From contig JACJWG010000009.1 of assembly GCA_020637235.1 (NCBI GenBank), positions 1-64,000 of the forward strand: a stretch of 64,000 bases of DNA, read 5' to 3'. Every line of letters starts with the position of its first letter. The first letter of the stretch is position 1. Positions 58,970 to 64,000 of this stretch are shown here, piece after piece. This DNA comes from Acidimicrobiaceae bacterium. GTDB lineage: Bacteria; Actinomycetota; Acidimicrobiia; Acidimicrobiales; Ilumatobacteraceae. The translations under genes and the position numbers were made by a program. Under the pieces are notes generated by a model. That model worked only from the letters and a program-made list of their open reading frames with translations. It was not told where the DNA came from and ran no database searches.

Positions 58970-60402
58970 CCGAGACCGCCCTCGTGTACGGCGTGGCGGT
59001 CGCCGGCGCCGCCGTCGCTCGCGCGCTGGCCGCCCACGGTCACCGGGTCGTCGTCGCCGACGACGCGCCCGACGACACCAAGCGGGCGCTCGCCCACGAG
59101 CTCGGGTCCGAGCTCGTCGAATGCCCGGACGACGACACGATCCGCCGACTCGTGCGCGACGCCGATCTCGTGGCGCCCGCGCCCGGCGTGCCGGAGACGC
59201 ACGACGTGGTCCGTCACGCCCTCGCCGCCGACGTTCCCCTGCGGACCGAGATCGATCTCGCCTACGAGTGGGAGCGCGACCGACCGGGTGGTCCGCGTCC
59301 GATGGTCGCCATCACCGGCACCGACGGCAAGACCACCACCACCGTGCTCACCGCAGCGCTGTTGGCCGCCGGTGGTCTGCGGACAGCCGCGGTCGGCAAC
59401 ACCGAGGTGCCGTTCGTGGCTGCGCTCGACGACGACGTCGACGCCTTCGCGGTCGAGTGCAGCAGCTTCCGGCTGTCGTGGATCCGATCGTTCCGTGCCG
59501 AGGCCGCGATCTGGTTGAACCTCGCCCCCGACCATCAGAACTGGCACACGTCGATGGCCTCGTACGAGGAGGCCAAGGCGAACGTGTGGCGACACCAGCG
59601 GACGACCGACGTGGCGGTCGGCTGGACCGGCGACCGTCGCGTGATGGCACGTCTGGCCGCCGCCCCGGGCCGCCACGTCACCTTCGGTCTCGACGCGGGC
59701 GACCATCACGTGATCGCCGCCGAGCCGACATCCGTGAGCGGCGTGCGCACCGGCGGCGCATCCGGCTCACGAAGCACCGCTTCCGCCCCCGAGGGACGGC
59801 TGTTCGCCGACGTGCTCGGACCCTACGCGTCGGTCGCGTCGCTGCGGCGCCGGTTCCCGCACGACGTCTCCAACGCACTGGCCGCCGCCGCCGCTTGTCT
59901 CGAGGCCGGCCTCGTCGGCCGCGACGCCATCGACGCCGGGCTCGCCGAGTTCCGCGTGCCGCCGCACCGCATCGAGCCACTCGGCGAACTCGACGGCGCC
60001 CAGTGGTACAACGACTCGAAGGCGACCTCGCCGCACGCGGCGCTCACCGCGATCCGGTCGTTCGACTCGATCGTGCTGATCGCCGGCGGGCGCAACAAGG
60101 GCCTCGATCTCGCCGCGCTCGCGTCGGAGGCATCGCGGGTGCGCAGCGTCGTCGCCGTCGGCGAATCGGCGGGGGAGATCGAGGCCGCGTTCGCAGGACT
60201 CCGGCCCACCGTGCGGGCGACGTCGATGGGCGAGGCCGTCGAACTCGCCCGTCTCGCCGCTCGACCCCGCGACGCCGTCCTGCTGTCGCCGGCGTGCGCC
60301 AGCTACGACTGGTATCCGACCGGTGGCTATCCGGCACGTGGCGACGACTTCCGCCGCCTCTTCCACGCACAGCCGGGCGCACCCGGTGAGGTGAGCCGAT
60401 GA
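58966..60402 (+). CDS. murD: UDP-MurNAc-L-alanine:D-glutamate ligase
   Basis: 478 residues. N-terminal Rossmann-like domain (YGVAVAGAAVARALAAHG), ATP loop AITGTDGKTTT near residue 117, ECSSFRL, NLAPDHQNWH and a C-terminal domain with YNDSKATSPHAALTAI and IAGGRNKGLDL. These match MurD. The central part has a Gly/Ser-rich insertion (about 250-275) absent from many homologues. ATGA overlaps at both ends tie it to mraY and ftsW. Confidence 0.94.
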   Translation: MTETALVYGVAVAGAAVARALAAHGHRVVVADDAPDDTKRALAHELGSELVECPDDDTIRRLVRDADLVAPAPGVPETHDVVRHALAADVPLRTEIDLAYEWERDRPGGPRPMVAITGTDGKTTTTVLTAALLAAGGLRTAAVGNTEVPFVAALDDDVDAFAVECSSFRLSWIRSFRAEAAIWLNLAPDHQNWHTSMASYEEAKANVWRHQRTTDVAVGWTGDRRVMARLAAAPGRHVTFGLDAGDHHVIAAEPTSVSGVRTGGASGSRSTASAPEGRLFADVLGPYASVASLRRRFPHDVSNALAAAAACLEAGLVGRDAIDAGLAEFRVPPHRIEPLGELDGAQWYNDSKATSPHAALTAIRSFDSIVLIAGGRNKGLDLAALASEASRVRSVVAVGESAGEIEAAFAGLRPTVRATSMGEAVELARLAARPRDAVLLSPACASYDWYPTGGYPARGDDFRRLFHAQPGAPGEVSR

Positions 60403-61592
60403 GCACCCCCGGCATCGCCGTCCGCCGCCGTCAGGCCGCCGAACGGGCCGCCGCGCTGCGGCGCCACCCCTCCGCCGGTGCGTCGCGCCGCGACCACCTG
60501 CCACCGCCGACCACGTTCTACGTGATCGCGCTGGTCGTCACCGTGTTCACCATGCTCGGCCTGGTGATGGTGCTGTCGGCGTCGTCGATCCGGCTCTTCC
60601 ACGACGGGGTGTCACCGTGGCGCACCTTCAACCGTCAGGTGGTGTGGGCGATCCTCGGCACGGTGGCGCTGTGGATCTGCGCCCGGGTGCCGTACCAGGC
60701 GTTGCGACGCTTCGTCGTGCCCGGTCTCGGCATCGCCACGTTCTTGATGCTGGTGCCGTTCCTGCCGGGTGTGGGCCTGGAGGTGAACGACGCGAGCTCG
60801 TGGGTGTCGCTCGGTTCGCTCAGCCTGCAACCGAGCGAGTTCATGAAGCTCGCCGTCCTGCTGTACTGCGCCGATCTGCTCACCAAGCGCGACGCCGAGA
60901 TGCACGACCTGACGCGCACGTTGAAGCCGACGATGCTCGTCGCGGCACTGGCCGCCGGGTTGTGCCTGTTGCAGGGCGACCTCGGCTCGGCGATCGTGCT
61001 CGCCTCGATCGTGTTCGCCGTCGCCTTCGTCGGCGGCACGCCGCTCGTGCCGATGGCCGGCGCTGCCGCGCTCGGCGCGGCAGCCGCCGGCGTGTTCGTG
61101 CTCTCGAGCCAGCGGCGGATCAACCGCTTCACCGCGTTCTTGGACGTCGCCGGCAATCGCGACCACCTGAGCTACCAGACGTACCAGGCGATGATCGCGA
61201 TCGCGCAGGGCGGCACCACCGGTGCCGGGCCGGGCCGTGGCCTCAACAAGCTCGGCGACTTCCTGCCGCTCGCGCACAGCGACTTCATCTTCGCGGTCCT
61301 GGCCGAGGAGCTCGGCCTGATCGGCGTGATCGCCGTGGTCGGCGGGTTCCTCGTGCTCACGTACTGCGGTGTGCTGGTGGCCAACGCCGCCGCGGATCGG
61401 TTCGGCCGGCTGCTCGCCGGCGGCATCGTCGGCTGGTTCGTGGTGCAGGCGACGATCAACATCGGCGGGGTGGTGGGCCTCATGCCGGTGACCGGACTCA
61501 CCCTGCCGTTCTTCTCGGCGGGCGGCAGCTCGCTGTTCGTGTCGCTGGCGGCGGCCGGACTGCTCCTCAACGTGGCCCGCCACGCACGATGA
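60399..61592 (+). CDS. ftsW: FtsW, SEDS-family septal glycan polymerase
   Basis: 397 residues, about ten membrane helices. Polymerises lipid II with FtsI at the septum. NDASSWVSLGSLSLQPSEFMKLAVLLY contains the catalytic-type Asp; GDLGSAIVL, PLAHSDFIFAVLAEELGLIG and PFFSAGGSSLFVSLAAAGLLLNVAR are SEDS signatures. The basic N-terminal 35 residues are cytoplasmic. Being in the dcw cluster next to murG favours FtsW over RodA. Four-bp overlaps with murD and murG. Confidence 0.95.
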   Translation: MSTPGIAVRRRQAAERAAALRRHPSAGASRRDHLPPPTTFYVIALVVTVFTMLGLVMVLSASSIRLFHDGVSPWRTFNRQVVWAILGTVALWICARVPYQALRRFVVPGLGIATFLMLVPFLPGVGLEVNDASSWVSLGSLSLQPSEFMKLAVLLYCADLLTKRDAEMHDLTRTLKPTMLVAALAAGLCLLQGDLGSAIVLASIVFAVAFVGGTPLVPMAGAAALGAAAAGVFVLSSQRRINRFTAFLDVAGNRDHLSYQTYQAMIAIAQGGTTGAGPGRGLNKLGDFLPLAHSDFIFAVLAEELGLIGVIAVVGGFLVLTYCGVLVANAAADRFGRLLAGGIVGWFVVQATINIGGVVGLMPVTGLTLPFFSAGGSSLFVSLAAAGLLLNVARHAR

Positions 61593-62719
61593 CCCACGCG
61601 GTCGTCACCGGCGGCGGCACCTCGGGACACGTGTTGCCGGCGCTCGCGATCATGGATCGGCTGGTCGCTGCCGGTCATGATCCGGGGGAGCTCCATTACA
61701 TCGGCACCGATCGTGGGATCGAGACGCGACTGCTCCCGCCGACCGGGTACGGGCACACCTTCCTCGACGTGATCGGGCTGCAACGAGCGCTCACCCGACG
61801 GAACCTGGCCGTGGTGCCGAAGCTGATCCGTGCCACCCGTCGCGCCGGTCGACTCCTCGGCGAGCTGCGTCCGGCCGTCGTCGTCAACGTCGGCGGGTAC
61901 GCCAGCATGCCGGCCACGCTCGCGGCGTTCCGGGCGAAGATCCCCGTGGTCGTCGTGAGCTACGACCTCCGCCCGGGCCTCGTCTCGAAGCTCGCCGCCC
62001 GGCGAGCGACCGCCGTCGCCGCCGCGTTCGCCGCGTCGCCCTTGCCCGACACGCGCCTCACGGGCGCGCCGATCCGGCCCGAGATCATCGCCGTCGACCG
62101 GATCGCCGGACGTGCCGCGGCGCGCGCCGAGCTCGACCTGCCCGACGACCGGTTCGTCGTCGCCGTGTTCGGCGGGTCGCTCGGGGCCAAGGCGATCAAC
62201 ACCGCGGTGGCCGGCCTCGTCGCTGCGTGGGAAGCCGACGGCAGTGGGAGCGACGTGTGCATCCACCACGTCGTCGGTGACCGGTGGCTCGTCGAGGCGC
62301 CCCCGTCGCGAGATGGTCGAGCGGGCATCATGTATCGCGTGATCGGCTACGAGGACCGGATGCCGCAGCTGTACGCCGCTGCCGACCTGATGATCACTCG
62401 CGCCGGCGCGAGCACGATCGCCGAGCTCGCCGCCACCGGCACACCGGGCATCGTGGTGCCCTGGCCCGGTGCCGCCGAGAACCACCAGCTCGACAACGCC
62501 CGCACGCTCACCGACATCGGTGCCGCCGTGCTGCTCGAGGAGTCCGAGTTGTCGGCCGCCTCGCTCGCCGCGCTCGTCCGCTCGCTGCACGACGACCCGG
62601 CTCGCCTGCGTGCGATCGGCGCCGCGGCCCGGGCCGAGGGCGAGCGGCACCGCGGCGATTCCCTCATCCGGCTGATCGACGACGTCGCCGCCGGCCGAGC
62701 CGACGAGGTGACCACGTGA
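61589..62719 (+). CDS. murG: UDP-GlcNAc:lipid I N-acetylglucosaminyltransferase
   Basis: 376 residues, GT-B fold of GT28. Converts lipid I to lipid II on the inner face of the membrane. VTGGGTSGHVLPALAI is the G-loop 1, VGGYASMPATLAA the second, FGGSLGAKAINTAV and TRAGASTIAELAATGTPGIVVPWPGAAENHQLDNA form the UDP-GlcNAc site. The start overlaps the ftsW stop and the stop overlaps the murC start. Confidence 0.96.
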   Translation: MTHAVVTGGGTSGHVLPALAIMDRLVAAGHDPGELHYIGTDRGIETRLLPPTGYGHTFLDVIGLQRALTRRNLAVVPKLIRATRRAGRLLGELRPAVVVNVGGYASMPATLAAFRAKIPVVVVSYDLRPGLVSKLAARRATAVAAAFAASPLPDTRLTGAPIRPEIIAVDRIAGRAAARAELDLPDDRFVVAVFGGSLGAKAINTAVAGLVAAWEADGSGSDVCIHHVVGDRWLVEAPPSRDGRAGIMYRVIGYEDRMPQLYAAADLMITRAGASTIAELAATGTPGIVVPWPGAAENHQLDNARTLTDIGAAVLLEESELSAASLAALVRSLHDDPARLRAIGAAARAEGERHRGDSLIRLIDDVAAGRADEVTT

Positions 62720-64000
62720 CGACCCCGACCCCACCGCTCGACCTGTCGACCCCGCAACGTCTCCACGTGGTGGGTGTCGGCGGCCCGGGGATGAGCGCGA
62801 TCGCGATCGTGCTCGCCGAGATGGGCCACCGCGTGAGCGGGAGCGACATCCGGGAGCGGGCGATCCTCGACCGCCTCCGCGCCGGCGGGGTCGACGTGCA
62901 CGTCGGGCACCAGCGCGCCCACGTCGCCGGCTGCGACGCCGTCACCTACAGCACCGCCGTGCCCGAGCGCAACGTCGAGCTCGAACAGGCCCGCGACGAC
63001 GGCACGATCGTGGTGCGCCGCGCCGGCATGCTGGCGTCGATCTGCGGGCAGGCTCGTTCGCTGGCCGTCGCCGGCACCCATGGCAAGACCACGACGACGT
63101 CGATGCTGATGCTGATGATGTCCGAGGCGGGGATGCGTCCGAGCTTCGTGATCGGCGGCGACGTCACCGACACCGGCACCGGTGCGCAGTGGACCGGTGG
63201 CGAGTGGCTGGTGGTCGAGGCCGACGAGAGCGACGGCACCCACCTCGAACTGCCGTTGTACGGCTCGGTGCTCACCAACGTCGACGTCGACCACCTCGAT
63301 CACTTCGGCACGGTCGACGCCATCCACGACAGCTTCGCCCGCTACCTCGCCGCCGTGGTCGGCCCGAAGGTGCTGTGCGTCGACGATCCCGGCTGCCGCC
63401 GCCTGCTCGACGACGACCTCGTGCGCGACACCGGGCTCGTGGTCACCTACGGCACCGACCCCACCGCCGACGTGCGAGCGGTCGACGTCGTCGTGGGGGA
63501 GGGGTCGTTCCGATTCGCGGTCGAGCGGCGCGGCGAGCGATTGGGGACGATCGACCTGCCGTTGCGGGGCATGCACAACGTGCGCAACGCCACCGGCGCG
63601 CTCGCGATGGCGCTCGAGGTCGGTGTGCCGTTCGAGGCCGCCGCGGCTGCGCTGGCACGCTTCGGCGGGGTCGCACGACGCTTCGACATCCGCGGCGTGT
63701 CGAACGGGGCGACGCTGGTGGACGATTACGCGCACCTCCCGGCCGAGATCTCGGCGGTGCTCGACGCCGCCCGCTCGAGCGGCGACGGCTGGCAGCGCGT
63801 CATCTGCGTGTTCCAGCCGAATCGCTTCAACCGCATGGCGATCATGTGGCCCGAGTACGCCGATGCGTTCGTCGCCGCCGACGTCGTCGTGCTCACCGAG
63901 ATCTTCCCGAGTGGCACGACGCCGATCCCGGGCGTCACCGGCAAGCTCGTCGTGAACGCCGTGCTCGACGCGCACCCGCACAGCCGTGTGGTGTGGCTGC
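62716..64000 (+). CDS. murC: UDP-MurNAc:L-alanine ligase, C-terminus beyond window
   Basis: At least 428 residues, still open at the window end. Adds the first amino acid (L-Ala) to UDP-MurNAc. VVGVGGPGMSAIAIVLAEMGH is the UDP site, VAGTHGKTTTTSMLMLMM the ATP loop, EADESDGTHL and NVDVDHLDHFG the metal region, and DDYAHLPAEI the C-terminal domain. The usual GIGGAGMSG reads GVGGPGMSA here. GTG 62716 overlaps the murG stop. ftsQ and ftsZ would be expected next. Confidence 0.95.
   Translation, partial: MTTPTPPLDLSTPQRLHVVGVGGPGMSAIAIVLAEMGHRVSGSDIRERAILDRLRAGGVDVHVGHQRAHVAGCDAVTYSTAVPERNVELEQARDDGTIVVRRAGMLASICGQARSLAVAGTHGKTTTTSMLMLMMSEAGMRPSFVIGGDVTDTGTGAQWTGGEWLVVEADESDGTHLELPLYGSVLTNVDVDHLDHFGTVDAIHDSFARYLAAVVGPKVLCVDDPGCRRLLDDDLVRDTGLVVTYGTDPTADVRAVDVVVGEGSFRFAVERRGERLGTIDLPLRGMHNVRNATGALAMALEVGVPFEAAAAALARFGGVARRFDIRGVSNGATLVDDYAHLPAEISAVLDAARSSGDGWQRVICVFQPNRFNRMAIMWPEYADAFVAADVVVLTEIFPSGTTPIPGVTGKLVVNAVLDAHPHSRVVWL

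Overview
The window is about 64 kb of very GC-rich DNA, densely packed with genes, from an actinobacterium. The evidence is a WhiB regulator, MtrA-MtrB with an LpqB-like lipoprotein, DUF3040, MraZ, an F420-type (LLM) oxidoreductase, a PimB-like mannosyltransferase, a dolichol-phosphate mannosyltransferase homologue and a meso-DAP-type MurE. The gene mix, very GC-rich third codon positions and widespread leaderless starts suggest Acidimicrobiia (Ilumatobacter-like). That placement is inference; no phylogenetic test was possible. No phage, plasmid, insertion sequence, CRISPR array, tRNA or rRNA operon was found. The sequence looks like core chromosome.

Layout. 1-6.5 kb: a truncated GNAT acetyltransferase, a cold-shock gene with a 5' UTR hairpin and a clear terminator, an LLM oxidoreductase, a class A PBP, a CT398-type zinc ribbon protein and a YdjM-like membrane protein. 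6.5-8.5 kb: RNase P RNA (minus strand) below two secreted ferritin-like proteins. 8.5-13.6 kb: a minus-strand unit glpD, AgpS-like FAD enzyme, small membrane protein, FGGY kinase. 13.7-16.7 kb: an operon of a Fur-family regulator, rubrerythrin, a GlpC/HdrD-like Fe-S protein and DUF3501. 16.9-20.6 kb: whiB, trpD, thrB and a NYN-domain protein. 20.7-25.1 kb: small Cys protein, queG, PimB-like transferase, membrane protein, SRPBCC protein, ROK kinase. 25.1-36.1 kb: ppa, alaC-type aminotransferase, ACT protein, a 1692-residue GT2-like/PilZ/DUF11 protein, glpK and pfkA. 36.1-40.9 kb: IMPase-mtrA-mtrB-lpqB (minus strand) and a DPM synthase homologue. 40.9-50.9 kb: Nudix, dinB, DUF3040, a transglutaminase-DUF58-MoxR unit, ROK kinase, acyl-CoA dehydrogenase, HNH and an LplA-like protein. 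51.5-64 kb: the division and cell-wall (dcw) cluster mraZ, rsmH, ftsL, ftsI, murE, mraY, murD, ftsW, murG, murC (truncated by the window end).

The dcw cluster encodes the lipid II pathway together with core divisome proteins, and most of its genes overlap by 4 bp, so they are probably one transcript. murF is missing from its usual place between murE and mraY. The cluster's control region is the most interesting part of the window. It has a six-copy TTCC array with an exact 10-bp period, a second TGGGG array, a promoter block that also occurs in front of the distant DUF3040 gene (19 of 21 bases), a four-stem RNA-like fold between mraZ and rsmH, and a small ORF that overlaps the neighbouring genes at both ends of that gap.

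Across the window, about twenty genes have a TANNNT-like -10 box only 6-10 bp before the start codon and no ribosome binding site. Leaderless initiation therefore appears to be normal here. The few genes with long leaders (cspA, DUF3040, mraZ, whiB) stand out as likely targets of post-transcriptional control.
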